From the NCBI GenBank assembly GCA_959347315.1, contig OY365806.1, positions 52,566,068-52,630,067 of the forward strand: a DNA stretch of 64,000 bases. Direction: 5' to 3'. The number at the start of each line of letters is the position of its first letter. The stretch's first letter is position 1. This DNA is from Bimastos eiseni. Its lineage: Eukaryota; Annelida; Clitellata; Crassiclitellata; Lumbricidae. A program made the position numbers and the translations under genes. The notes beneath the pieces are model-generated. The model searched no databases, was not told the DNA's origin, and worked only from the letters and a program-made list of their open reading frames with translations. This document shows, one piece after another, positions 8,312-17,404 of the stretch.

Positions 8312-8695
8312 ATGTCTATGCCAATACACATGTTTATTTGAAAGCCCACCAACCCGGTGACCCAGCCGAGTTCGGTAAGTTGGGGGCCAAAGAGCGTAAC
8401 TCATGCTCCAAACAGGCAACGAGAAGGAAAAAGATGGGAGATATTTGCGCAACAAACAATTGCGATCCAACCGAGAGCAGTGACTACGCTAGTCTTAGGA
8501 TTTGGTGTTAACATGACTAAAGGAGTGTGCCTCGTCTCGCTTAGACAGGCTATTAAAGAAAAGAAATATTGTCTGCAAGACGAGGTAATTTCCGAAGACG
8601 TAGAAGACATTATCATTTCTATTAAAAACAACTCCGATTCCGTAGTTACCATAATCGAAGGAGATTCGCTTTGTTACGTGAATTATCTCGCGTAA
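8312..8695 (+). pseudogene. dUTPase-fold-like small protein, opal stop at codon 10
   Basis: The natural-looking ATG at 8312 follows an A-rich leader, but its frame meets TGA at 8339-8341 and then stays open to TAA 8693-8695; the next possible starts in frame are non-ATG. The distal part, TIAIQPRAVTTLVLGFGV, ending IKNNSDSVVTIIEGDSLCYVNYL, follows the trimeric dUTPase strand pattern (I-x-P...., N-x-S...I-x-x-GD). The catalytic motifs for nucleotide binding are not evident, so it may be a non-enzymatic relative. The TAA overlaps the ATG of the next gene (TAATG). Confidence 0.45.
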
Positions 8696-9333
8696 TGGAA
8701 TACGAAGGTATAAAAATAGAACGCATGTATCCTCCGATACCGTCCGCACCCGAAGGTGAAACATCCATCGTTGAAGGATCTGCGCATACGTATCGTCTTC
8801 AGAAAATTTGTGAAATTGAAAAAGAGATCGAACGCGAACGCGATAAAAGGGCGGCGCTAAGTAAAAAGTATCGTAGAAGCGTGAGCATAATTGGAGGAGT
8901 AGATGACGTTCTCAAGGGTGCCGCGATAGGGCTCGGCATCTCGGGACTAGGAATTTTATGGATTATAATTGCTGCTCCCATTGTTATTCCTATGGAAGTA
9001 GCCGCGCTAGTCACGGCGGTGTTGAGCTTAATAGGTGGTAGAGTCGGTAAGAAGCTTGCAGTAAAAGCCGAGAAGCACGCAAAAATTAAAACGCTGGCGG
9101 ACGCGAAGCTCAACACTATTAGCGATCACGTTTCGAAAGCTCTCAAAGATGATAACATTTCCGATGAGGAATATTTGATGATTCTCAGCGAGCTGGTAAA
9201 ATTCAACAACATGAAAGAAGAAATTTCAAGTAACTTTAAAGTTCGCATCGACGAAGAAACGAAACAATCGTTCATCAATCAGGGTAGAGAGGCCGCGATA
9301 CAATCCTTTCAGAAGATGTTCGAGAAAAAATAA
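8695..9333 (+). CDS. coiled-coil membrane protein of Polinton-like elements
   Basis: The real ATG is probably 8695, overlapping the previous stop as TAATG; an earlier TTG at 8671 is in frame but less likely. The protein begins MEYEGIKIERMYPPIPSAP, then has a charged coil (EIEKEIERERDKRAALSKKY). Next come two adjacent hydrophobic segments (about residues 80-125: GLGISGLGILWIIIAAPIVI and MEVAALVTAVLSLIGG) and a second helical region rich in Lys/Glu. It looks like a hairpin-anchored membrane protein. I recall similar ORFs beside Polinton-type capsid genes, but no function is known to me. Confidence 0.6.
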   Translation: MEYEGIKIERMYPPIPSAPEGETSIVEGSAHTYRLQKICEIEKEIERERDKRAALSKKYRRSVSIIGGVDDVLKGAAIGLGISGLGILWIIIAAPIVIPMEVAALVTAVLSLIGGRVGKKLAVKAEKHAKIKTLADAKLNTISDHVSKALKDDNISDEEYLMILSELVKFNNMKEEISSNFKVRIDEETKQSFINQGREAAIQSFQKMFEKK

Positions 9334-9383
9334 CGAGTCGAGCGTGCGATAAATCATGATCACCCAAATTTTTCGTCTTATTC

Positions 9384-9470
9384 AACGTTTTACGTTGGTT
9401 TTTACGTTGGTCTTTACGTTCGTTTTACGTGCATACGTTCGTTTTTACGTTAAAAACTACGTTGAAAATA
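9384..9470. promoter_or_regulatory. array of TTTACGTT-type octamers in the longest viral gap
   Basis: In the 176-bp gap before the next gene, TTTACGT or its near match recurs about seven times in 85 bp (for example TTTTACGTTGG, TTTTTACGTTGG, TTTACGTTCG). Clustered identical octamers suggest a protein-binding array, either a promoter/enhancer or an origin. No function is shown by the sequence itself. Confidence 0.45.
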
Positions 9471-9509
9471 CATTTGAAGTTATAGCTTATTTTTAAAAAT
9501 AACTCTATA

Positions 9510-10412
9510 ATGTCGCTTCTAAAGATTACGGATCCGGCAAAAAGGGCTTTAATCGTCGAAGAGTTTCTGAAAACGAAGAGGGCTATTCGACAGGACTTTC
9601 TCTCGGAGAGATCAGGAGATGTAGGGTTGCAACAAGAACTAACCAAGTTGTACAAACCGATTGTCGATTCGCAGTCGGCAATTTCAAAAGAACGAAGCGC
9701 TTTGTTGACAGCTATAACAGAAAACTCGGCAGCAACGTCAAGGGCTCTAAACGCGCCTCCCGCTATCCAATTTCCAAAGTATCTTTCGATAGAGTATGAT
9801 CCGATGGAATATGTTAGAACATTGGAACTAGGAGATATTGCAGCTAAGTATCTGCACCAATACGCGGCCGACAAAAGAATCGTAGACACTACATTCGGAA
9901 TAAAATCCAAAGATGGTCGATTCTACATCGGCGACACTCCGATCTCCATTCAAGGAGACGACGTAACGGTGGGAAGCAAAACCTATAGAGGAACGCCGGG
10001 GCTTTGGCAATTACTAACGATGAAGCAACCGGACAAGGCGCTGTACGACAACAATGATCGGAATGATTAGGCGGAGATTCTTGATGTAACGAATGCGACG
10101 AGACAGCCGGGAAATCCCAACAGGCCTAAATCGTCGGTAGGTGCTAAATGTAGAGAAATCATTAAGCCGATATGGGACGAAAAAATTACTAAGGGTAAAG
10201 GCGTGGGTGTTGAAGTGCCAGTTATCGTCATCTCGGAAGATCCAAACGTTTTAGCAAAAGATTTAGAGTTAAGAATAAATAGTTTTAAAGCGGGTAATAC
10301 CGGAGTTAGAAACGAGATCATAGCTATATGCGACGCACTACTTAGACAAGGAGCCATTAGTAAAGATTTGTATAAAGACATAATCTCGCGATTACAAAAT
10401 GCCATTCGTTAG
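9510..10412 (+). pseudogene. conserved Polinton-type virion protein, split by an amber codon
   Basis: Two open stretches (9510-10070 and on to 10412) lie in one frame, separated only by TAG at 10068-10070. The first half has a helical N-terminus (FLKTKRAIRQDFLSERSGD) and a small folded part (TTFGIKSKDGRFYIGDTPI, then YRGTPGLWQLL). The second has KPIWDEKITKGKGVGVEVPV, then FKAGNTGVRNEIIAICDAL. I recall this two-part layout, GTPGLW then a C-terminal AGNTGVRNE helix bundle, in Polinton-like elements next to the capsid genes. No molecular function is known to me. Besides the TAG, the stretch just after it may have lost some sequence. Confidence 0.6.
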
Positions 10413-10911
10413 TAAGAGAAGATACAAGAAGCAATACGTTGTCGGAGGAGCGGGAATTTTCAATACTATTGCTGATTTCTTCAAGAAACTGGTAACGTCT
10501 AACGCGGCCAGACAAATAGCATCGACCGCTCTCAGCGTGAGTAAAGACGCCGCAAAAGAGATTGGAAAAAAGGCGCTCGATGTAGGAAAATCGACGGCGA
10601 TCGACGCTGGAAAGCGATTAGTAGACAAAGCGGTTGCTAAACTGTTAGCCCCTCCGGCCACCAGGCCGCCTGAAGTAACACCGATCACTCAGGAAACTCG
10701 AGAGATTTTTACTCAGCTAAGCAGCCAGAATATAAACAATTTAATGATGGGGACCGGTGTGAAACAAGTGTCAGGTTCTGCTGTATCGATTCAAGAGTTG
10801 GTGCGTAAGCTAAATGGATCCGGACTGAAAGTCGCGCAGGAGCATGTTAGTTCATTTAAACAAATAAAACAATCGGGATATTATATAATAAAATGCAGTC
10901 GGATATTCTAA
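10399..10911 (+). CDS. small basic alanine-rich protein upstream of the capsid gene (pVI-like position)
   Basis: 170 aa. It starts MPFVSKRRYKKQYVVGGAGI, a basic head and a Gly pair reminiscent of protease-type maturation sites, then a long amphipathic Ala/Lys helix (residues ~30-85). A Pro-rich hinge (PPATRPPEV) and a tail follow. It overlaps the previous gene by 14 bp and the capsid gene by 19 bp. Adenovirus pVI and Polinton minor cement proteins share this position and composition, but I see no decisive motif. Confidence 0.5.
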   Translation: MPFVSKRRYKKQYVVGGAGIFNTIADFFKKLVTSNAARQIASTALSVSKDAAKEIGKKALDVGKSTAIDAGKRLVDKAVAKLLAPPATRPPEVTPITQETREIFTQLSSQNINNLMMGTGVKQVSGSAVSIQELVRKLNGSGLKVAQEHVSSFKQIKQSGYYIIKCSRIF

Positions 10912-11852
10912 AATTCACAGAACAGCTGTTAGACGACAGCGGCGAAGTCGAACGATATGAATGCCATGAATACTACCCCACGGCTGGAACGACTCTAAAC
11001 AATTCGGGTGAAATTCGGATAATCATCGACAATGAATCTGAGTTTATCCACCCAGCTGAGTCGTTTTTGCTATTCGAAGGAAGACTACGAAAAAATGATG
11101 GTACCGAATATGTCGATGTTGATGCTGTGGCTCTAACAAATAATGGCCTCATGTATCTATTCAGTCAGATTTCGTATGAATTATCGAATCATCCAATCGA
11201 AACGATATTTAATCCAGGGCAGACGACGACGATGCTGGGAATGCTGAAATATCCAAACGATTTTCAGTTGGCTCAAAGATTAAATCAGTTGTGGTATAAA
11301 GATACAACGGCGACTGCATCTATCGCGAACAACTCTGGTTTCGCAGTTAGGCAGGCTTACCTTATTCGGAAACCAGCCGCAAAAGGCACGTTTAGTTTTG
11401 TAATACCGTTGAAACACATTTTTGGTTTCTGCGATGATTACGACAAAGTAGTCTACGGATTTAAACACAAGCTAACGCTAGTTCGCAAATCTGACGACGA
11501 CGCGATATTTAAAGCTGGCGCAATCGTTGGCCCACCCAATGTTCCAGCAGTCTCTGCCGGAAAAGTAACCCTCGAAAAAATCTCATGGTTCATGCCGCAC
11601 GTTGTGGCGTCCCTTGAACGGCAAGTGGATCTGCTTAAAACTATCATAGATAAAGTATCTTTGCCGGTTGCATTCCGAGCTCGCCAATGCGATACTCATA
11701 CGCCTGCTTTAACGCAGAATTTAACCTGGCCGCTTAGCAATAGCGTGTCTCCAGAGCAGCCAAGATATATCATAGTAGGATTTCAGACGCGGCGCAGTGG
11801 AAATCAAGAAGCTAATCCGGCAATCTTTGATCATTGCGATCTCAAGAACATG
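10893..11852 (+). pseudogene. major capsid protein, N-terminal two thirds (double jelly-roll type)
   Basis: The ATG follows TATATAATAAA. The protein has FIHPAESFLLFEGRL, ALTNNGLMYLFSQISYEL and KGTFSFVIPLKHIFGFCDDY, each with the beta-strand spacing of Polinton/adintovirus major capsid proteins. The frame stays open to 12008, but after CDLKNM (11852) it runs into unrelated sequence (TPQTSISLTL...). The true continuation lies at the window's left end on the minus strand, past the 199-bp repeat. The gene would form the hexon-like capsomers. As placed here it cannot make a complete capsid protein. Confidence 0.85.
11654..11852. repeat. right arm of 199-bp inverted repeat (capsid gene segment)
   Basis: Inverted partner of 406-604, about 99% identical. 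Because it ends exactly where capsid homology is lost, the repeat edge is the rearrangement breakpoint. Confidence 0.9.
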
Positions 11853-11912
11853 ACCCCGCAAACATCGATTTCTTTAACGCTTTCGAAACTCATTTTACTT
11901 GTATTCAACGAA

Positions 11913-12071
11913 TATGTTCTATTAATAGTGGTCAACCCGCTTGGAGCAGTGAGAATGGTTTCTCCCGCATCCCGCAGCGCTCTAAACCATTCTCAGCGCC
12001 GATTTTGAGCTCTGCAGGGCATCTACTTTTTGCACCGCCATACATACATAATGCAGTCGCGTATGTCTGGT
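11913..12071 (+). repeat. 159-bp direct repeat, copy 1
   Basis: Identical as far as I can read to 12836-12994. It contains an internal inverted repeat: TGAGAATGGTTT (11950-11961) pairs with AAACCATTCTCA (11984-11995), with a 22-base loop. This copy ends immediately before the conserved part of the protease frame. Confidence 0.9.
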
Positions 12072-12444
12072 TCCCCTGTCGAATATACAAGTGTTAGAAG
12101 CCGCTAAGAAGATGAAGATTCGGAATTTTAAAGGAGTGTTCCTTCGTGACGAGTTATCTCGGAAAAAGCCGAAATCGATCGAGTGCGGCATCCTTAATTT
12201 GGACAATTCTAATGGGAGCGGCACTCATTGGGTAGCTTGGATCAAGCGACGCGATGTAAAACACTATTTCGATAGCTACGGACTCCCTCCTCCGACCGAG
12301 TTATTGAATTACTTGCACAGTCCCGTGTATTACAACAGCGAACGAATACAGCCCGATAACGAAGTATTTTGCGGTCACTTGTGTTTGTACGTGCTGGCGA
12401 AGACTGACGTTAATTTTCAAGAAGTTATAAACGGTTTACATTAA
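12070..12444 (+). pseudogene. adenain-type cysteine protease (virion maturation), 5' end lost
   Basis: The catalytic elements of the adenovirus/Polinton protease are present: H in GSGTHWVAWIK, D in HYFDSYGLPPP, and C in VFCGHLCLYVL. GVFLRDELSRKKPKSIECG is also typical. The frame is open back to 12052 but holds no ATG there. The conserved N-terminal residues (PLSNIQVLEAAKK) begin right at the edge of the 159-bp repeat, so the start codon was probably removed by that rearrangement; a GTG at 12091 is the only early start-like codon. The enzyme would cleave capsid precursors during maturation. Confidence 0.75.
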
Positions 12445-12486
12445 TATTGAACATTTAAAACCGGTAGAGAATCATCGTACAGAAAA

Positions 12487-12848
12487 ATGCCTGTCGATAT
12501 TTTCGGACATACCGATGTCGACAAATCTCGGAGAGTAATTGCTGGAGGCGTTACTTTGTCTCAAGTAAATGCTAATTTCCTTCGTGTGGATGGCGCTAAT
12601 GCAGCGACTGCAGATATTAATTTAGATTGCATAAACTGGTTAGCGTATCGGATCCTACTAATGCGCAAGACGTCGCTACTAAGAGCTACGTAGATAGCGC
12701 ACTATCTGCAAGCGGAGATGGAGATCTTTTACTTCGGTCTTCGGCTGATACGACGGTGAATAGGAGGCTCGGATGCGCGGATATTCGTCAAGGCCAACGG
12801 TTTATATTACTTCTCGGGAACGATGAAAATAAAATTATGTTCTATTAA
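12487..12848 (+). pseudogene. fibre-like protein, frameshifted and truncated
   Basis: The start (MPVDIFGHTDVDKSRRVI, then NANFLRVDGANAATADINLD) and the overlapping frame from 12627 (HKLVSVSDPTNAQDVATKSYVDSA) form the DP-x-x-x-QDVATKxYVD pattern of phage tail fibres and Polinton fibre genes. An indel near 12622-12630 breaks the frame between them. The second frame continues to GNDENKIMFY, where the 159-bp repeat begins and two stops follow. The protein would be a receptor-binding spike; the distal knob is missing. Confidence 0.6.
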
Positions 12849-12994
12849 TAGTGGTCAACCCGCTTGGAGCAGTGAGAATGGTTTCTCCCGCATCCCGCAG
12901 CGCTCTAAACCATTCTCAGCGCCGATTTTGAGCTCTGCAGGGCATCTACTTTTTGCACCGCCATACATACATAATGCAGTCGCGTATGTCTGGT
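12836..12994 (+). repeat. 159-bp direct repeat, copy 2
   Basis: Exact second copy of 11913-12071. It cuts the fibre gene at its 3' end. After it, sequence unrelated to the virus begins (TGTAAGTCCGACC), so this is the right limit of recognisable viral DNA. Confidence 0.9.
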
Positions 12995-13076
12995 GTAAGT
13001 CCGACCGCTGAACCTCGGCATATACAACTATATTGGAGATTTTGGATCGTGTCCGGACTATCTTGGATGTTGGCCG

Positions 13077-13313
13077 TTAATCCTTGCAAGGTCGAACATG
13101 AGACGCCCATGATAGCATAAGTGTTCCATAGAATGGTTTTATTTGCATCATCAGGATATAGTGGAGTATATCGTCAATACTTGAATTTCTCATCAATTTG
13201 ATATGGTCGCACCCGTTAAAGGGTGAGTGGTTGACAACAATTACATTCGAAAGCCTTCTACCTTCTGCGGTCAGTATGACCAGTAGTATTAACGCAAAGT
13301 GAAAGCCAGCCAT
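13077..13313 (-). CDS. short ORF with a signal-peptide-like N-terminus
   Basis: A 78-codon frame starting MAGFHFALILLVILTAEG, which has the hydrophobic core and small-residue end of a secretory signal peptide. The remainder (NHSPFNGCDHIKLMRN, then MQIKPFYGTLML) has no motif I know. It lies just beyond the viral element, with no recognised neighbour. It could be a first exon or chance; only the leader argues for coding. Confidence 0.25.
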   Translation of the reverse strand: MAGFHFALILLVILTAEGRRLSNVIVVNHSPFNGCDHIKLMRNSSIDDILHYILMMQIKPFYGTLMLSWASHVRPCKD

Positions 13314-13682
13314 TGTATTATTTGAGTCTGCCCGTGTTTAATTGTGAATTCTGACGGGTCGCGCCGCTATGATTCACGTTTCGTAAGTGCTGTTCAGAAA
13401 TAGGTCACTATGTCAGGATATAGGTCAGTTTGTCAGCTAAAAAGTTTTTCGTCTGTATGTAAACAAACTGACGGAAGTCGCTTCTCGAATGTTCGACCGT
13501 CTTCAGTAGGTGATTGGCTCGACGTGTTCGTAGGACCGCCCTTATTCCTGTTTACATCCTTGTTTGTGCCCCATAGGCTGCAGCGGATGATGGCGACTAA
13601 TATGGCTATTTCATCATGTTGTTCTCGAATGTTCTGACCGATTGCTATATATTAGCCTGTTATTGTTCTCACCGGCTGTCAG
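13314..13682. other. no recognised gene
   Basis: Unique-looking sequence with short overlapping ORFs only. CAGATATAGGTCA-like words (ATAGGTCACTATGTCAG, then ATAGGTCAGTTTGTCAG) are tandemly duplicated near 13400. Confidence 0.4.
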
Positions 13683-13976
13683 TTTCATACACATGGAAAG
13701 TCTGTCGGGAGCTATGAGCGGTTTAAACATGGCACAAAAGCGCAGCTTTTTGACGCGTTTATAGACGAGGCAGCGAAAGAAGAAGGTTCGTCCAAAAAAG
13801 CTACCAGGATCGAGTTGGCACGGATGAAGAATCGCAGAGATTCTGTGTACCAGAACATGGTAAAAACAAAAGAAAGGGCAAAAGCAATTCTCGAAAAATT
13901 ACGCGAACAAGAAGCGGCTTATGACGATGTGACAGAAGATATCAGGAGATTGAAAGAGCGCTTGAAAGACGACTAA
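13683..13976 (+). CDS. coiled-coil open frame without its own start (possible exon)
   Basis: A continuous frame ending in TAA (13974-13976) begins after a CAG preceded by a pyrimidine-containing tract. It encodes SYERFKHGTKAQLFDAFIDE, then KKATRIELARMKNRRD, then a strongly helical charged tail (KERAKAILEKLREQEA to DIRRLKERLKDD). The heptad-like spacing of Leu/Ile and the charge pattern suggest a coiled coil. The first ATG comes only halfway. I do not recognise the family; a terminal exon or part of a transposase are both possible. Confidence 0.35.
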   Translation, partial: FHTHGKSVGSYERFKHGTKAQLFDAFIDEAAKEEGSSKKATRIELARMKNRRDSVYQNMVKTKERAKAILEKLREQEAAYDDVTEDIRRLKERLKDD

Positions 13977-14061
13977 TTGATGTATATTTCAGCTGTTTAT
14001 AACAGCCATGTTGAGCGTCTGCTCACACATTCAGTTTAGCCTTCAGCTGAACGGAGGCCAT

Positions 14062-14134
14062 AAGAATCCCGGTTGACGTGGGATATCTGATAGATATCCT
14101 GATGAGCCCTCTCATGGCGAAACGGCTTAATTCT
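14062..14134 (+). ncRNA. degenerate hammerhead-ribozyme-like motif
   Basis: CTGATGAG (14099-14106) and CGAAAC (14118-14123) are spaced by a GCC/GGC stem with a 7-base loop, as in hammerhead stem II. Just upstream, GGATATC and GATATCC pair around TGATA as stem I. A CCG/CGG pair could start stem III. The expected NUH cleavage triplet directly before stem I is displaced (GTTGACGTGG sits there), so activity is doubtful. The conserved core makes chance resemblance less likely, but it may be a decayed ribozyme carried by a retroelement. Confidence 0.35.
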
Positions 14135-14152
14135 TCTAGGGCTAGCCAGCAA

Positions 14153-14356
14153 TTAACGACTATATCGATTGTACCCCTCTGAATCATCCAAAATGGGGAT
14201 CAAGCCTGCTCCACATGCCCTGCAGAGGCTTGATTCTCTTTTTACTCCACTTCCGCAATTCCAACATGGTTCAGATTCGGTAGCGCCATTATTCAATATA
14301 GTGGCGTTTATACAGTTCGAAGATGCAGCTCTTCCCGCAGAGCTCCGTGGAGCCAA
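14153..14356 (-). CDS. ORF with zinc-ribbon-like CxxCG...CxxCG pair
   Basis: 67 codons. EPCWNCGSGVKRESSLCRAC followed by GAGLIPIL resembles one unit of a double zinc ribbon. Nothing around it supports a complete gene, and the opposite strand is also open. I list it because the cysteine spacing is good. Confidence 0.2.
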   Translation of the reverse strand: MAPRSSAGRAASSNCINATILNNGATESEPCWNCGSGVKRESSLCRACGAGLIPILDDSEGYNRYSR

Positions 14357-14449
14357 TAATCAACCACTTGCATTTGTTTTGTCCCTTCATATTGTAAACA
14401 CCTCAGGTATATGAAATAGACCTTATGTGTCTAATAGAGAACCCTGAAC

Positions 14450-14660
14450 CGGCGAGGGTGTGGCCGTCCCTTCGGGCTCCTGCTCGGTTGCTTCTCGGTG
14501 GCTTTTGGTTGCTTCTCGGTGGCGTCTTGGTTGCGTCCTAGAACGATAGTCAAAAAAGTCCACCCACCGTCTAATAGGAGAGCCTCCTGCTCGGTTGCTT
14601 CTCGGTGCCCTGCTTCTCGGTGGCGTCTCGGTGTGGTCCACCCGCCTTATATGCTGCTAC
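14450..14660. repeat. CTTCTCGGTGGC short tandem repeats and 65-bp direct repeat, copy 1
   Basis: The word CTTCTCGGTGGC and variants recur across this block. The last 65 bp (14596-14660), ending GCCTTATATGCTGCTAC, are repeated exactly at 18346-18410 in the same orientation. Each copy abuts a satellite block. Confidence 0.7.
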
Positions 14661-15236
14661 TGTGCAATGCAATAGGCTCACCAAACCGCTAAGCATTACA
14701 TTACCTCCTCTTTGCACAGCTACCCATGAAACATTGATCATGGATACGCTATATTGACTGTGCAATGCAATAGGCCCTAGCTTTGACACCAAAACTAATG
14801 GTCTTAGACGGCCTACAGGCCTAAGCCTTTCACGCCACATATACCCCACTACCTTCACTCTCTAACCCACCAAACCACTAAGCATTACATTACCCCGTCT
14901 TTGCACAGCTACCCATCAAACATTGCTCATGAATACACTATATTGACTGTGCAATGCAATAGGCCCGCCAAACCGCTCAACATTACATTACCCCGTGTTT
15001 GCACAGCTACCCATCAAACATTGCACATGAATACACTCTATTGACTGGGCAATGCAATAGGCCCTTGCTTTGACACTAAAACTAATGGTCTTAGACGGCC
15101 TACAGGCCTAAGCCTTTCACACCACATATACCCCACTACCTCCACTCTCTAACCCACCAAAGCGCTAATCATTACACACAGCTACCCATTAAACATTGCT
15201 CGTGAAAATGCTATATTGACTGTGCAATGCAATATG
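14661..15236 (-). repeat. satellite array, left block (inverted relative to the right block)
   Basis: About five units of a ~98-bp repeat, some expanded to ~190 bp by an inserted segment (ACTAATGGTCTTAGACGGCC). Key words are TGTGCAATGCAATAGGC and CTTTGCACAGCTACCCAT. The same satellite appears in reverse complement at 18411-19760. Confidence 0.9.
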
Positions 15237-17404
15237 TCCTCACTCTGGCAGCAAACCCCGTTCTATCGTTAAAACGGGACTTACATAGACATACGCCGCG
15301 CTGGGCCTGTCACGACTGGAGTTTTGCTAAAGCGCTAAAGAAATGCATCGGAACTCAGACGCTGCATGGAGGACAGCTAACGACGAATTGGAGGAAGGAC
15401 GGTGGGGGAGTCTACCCTATACGCCTTCAGAGATTATCGAGATGCCCTTAAGGAGTGACCGGCGTCAATTCACCGCGTCGACGAGGTCATCCATGCGAAT
15501 CGCCACGAATACGAAATTCGACGCCAGAGTGTGAATCTAATCCCTTAGCTGTTCGTCCAGGCGTAGCGATCACTTTAACGACGATTCATCGACGAGAGTC
15601 CTGAATCCGCCAGGGCAGTGCTCGGAAATATTAGACCGAAGCTACCGGTCTGAACTGGTTCCGACGCCCCATGAACCGAGGTCACGCGGGGAAGAGACGC
15701 CTAGGATATTAGAGGGTCGACGGCGTTGCAGGCATTTAATCGAAGCCTATGATCTCATTTGACACTAAATAACTCTTTAATCTCAACGGACCACTAAAGC
15801 GCCATTAACGGTATACTAGAAGTGAGCCGGCTTTAGTATTAGAGGGGACATCCCACGATTCAGAGTCGAGAGGTGGGCAAGTGAGGGTCTAGGTGGACCA
15901 ATGGGACAGCAGGATCGTAGTCTGCATCACAGGAGCGATGGCGGAGGACTGGGTTTATCTGCTGTAGCAAGAAGGGCTACAGCATGGAGTGTCTGGACTT
16001 GGAAAGACGTCGGAGGCCATCAACAACATGGCGTAGAACGTGACGATGTTCGAGAACCAAGTCGACCTGGGTCGTTAAAGAAATGGGGTGCTGCGTTATC
16101 AAAGCTTCGGAGTTCGGGAAAACCTCTCCGCCTCCGCTGCTAAGCCTTACGGTTCCTCCAACGAGATCCCACTGCCCGATCTATAATTCTCTATTCTGCC
16201 ATCATTGTTCTTGTACTGAAAGCGTAGCCACCAACAGACCTGAAGCGAATTCATCTATATGATTGTTTATAGGTGAAACCTACTAGGCTTTTCGCTTCAG
16301 GCGACATCCAACCCGCGAAGCCGTAAGGGGCGAGATGCCAAGCCGAAGCCGCTTGCACTTATACCTCGCGACACTCGCCCTATGCCGATCAAAGTAATAC
16401 ACGTTTCTTCAGAGAAAACTTCGGAGCTGAAGGGCCATAGCCCTTTTGGACCGATAGTGCGTCCGAGCATCAGCATCCGATACCGATACGCCCAAAGACG
16501 CCCTTCTATGAGCTGGCCCACGAGCTTAGCCACCATTGAACGGTGAAACAATTCACCTATCGCGGAGCTGCTGCACACATGGTTTTACCATCCGTTAGAT
16601 GGTCCTATTGCCCGTGACATTAATCTTCCAGCTGACATCCAGGCAGCGAACCAACTGCCGTTGTAAGGTAGTCATGTTACCAATCTCTTTAACCTCAAAT
16701 TTGCGCTTCAATTTCCCCAACACTCATCACTTGGTAGTTCCGGCAGATCCGATTAAATTCGAGAAGAGCCCTTCCCCTAAAGACTCTGGAGCAAGGGACG
16801 CAGCTGACTGTTCGGCCGAGCCGACCCCAAGGACAATGGTGTGCATCCGGTTTCATGAGCATTCGAGACCAGTGACTCACTTTCGAGTGTCGCCTTTCAG
16901 GCCAACCGCATTGAACGAACCTGTGTGCTTGGTCCACAGTGGCATTCTTATGTACGCGATGTTCGCATACTTCTTCCTGTCGCCTAAGTGTAATGCCGAA
17001 ACAGGTTTGAAGTGTACGTAAGCACCGTGCACGGCCGGACGGTCCAGGCACGACAGGAAGGTATAAGCACGACACATTTTTCAGGCACTATATGAGGGTA
17101 TCGTCACCGGCACTAACTCCTAACGTGCAGAGTAGCGCATATGACGCCCCTCTCTAGTTAACGACGACCTTCCCGCAGACATACAGTTGTCCTGGGAAGA
17201 CTTACGCCATCCAGCCAATGACGTTAGGTCTCCGTTAATACCGGATCTCCTCAGATGCGGACAACTCATGTCATTGCAGTCCGCAGTGATGGTGACATCA
17301 ATGACGTAGATAATATCTTACATAAAAAAATTTATTTATAAATATATTGTAGTAGACCATGCAGGCCGATGATGAATTATTTTTTAAATTTTTATTTCGT
17401 CCCG
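15237..17404. other. 2.2 kb with no recognised gene
   Basis: Balanced base composition, only short ORFs in conflicting frames, no protein motif and no RNA gene that I recognise. It lies between the two opposed satellite blocks. 17326-17390 is A/T-rich. Confidence 0.4.

Noticed and set aside
2939..10070. Reassigned genetic code with TAG as sense
   Set aside because: An opal stop and three frameshifts occur in the same element, and nearby elements have all three stops; decay is simpler.
12487..12848. Bacteriophage contamination, because of the tail-fibre-like sequence
   Set aside because: The QDVATKxYVD fibre motif also occurs in Polinton-type elements, and the neighbours are eukaryotic-virus genes.
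15237..17404. Possible rRNA or other structural RNA gene
   Set aside because: None of the conserved rRNA cores I know could be found; composition alone is not evidence.
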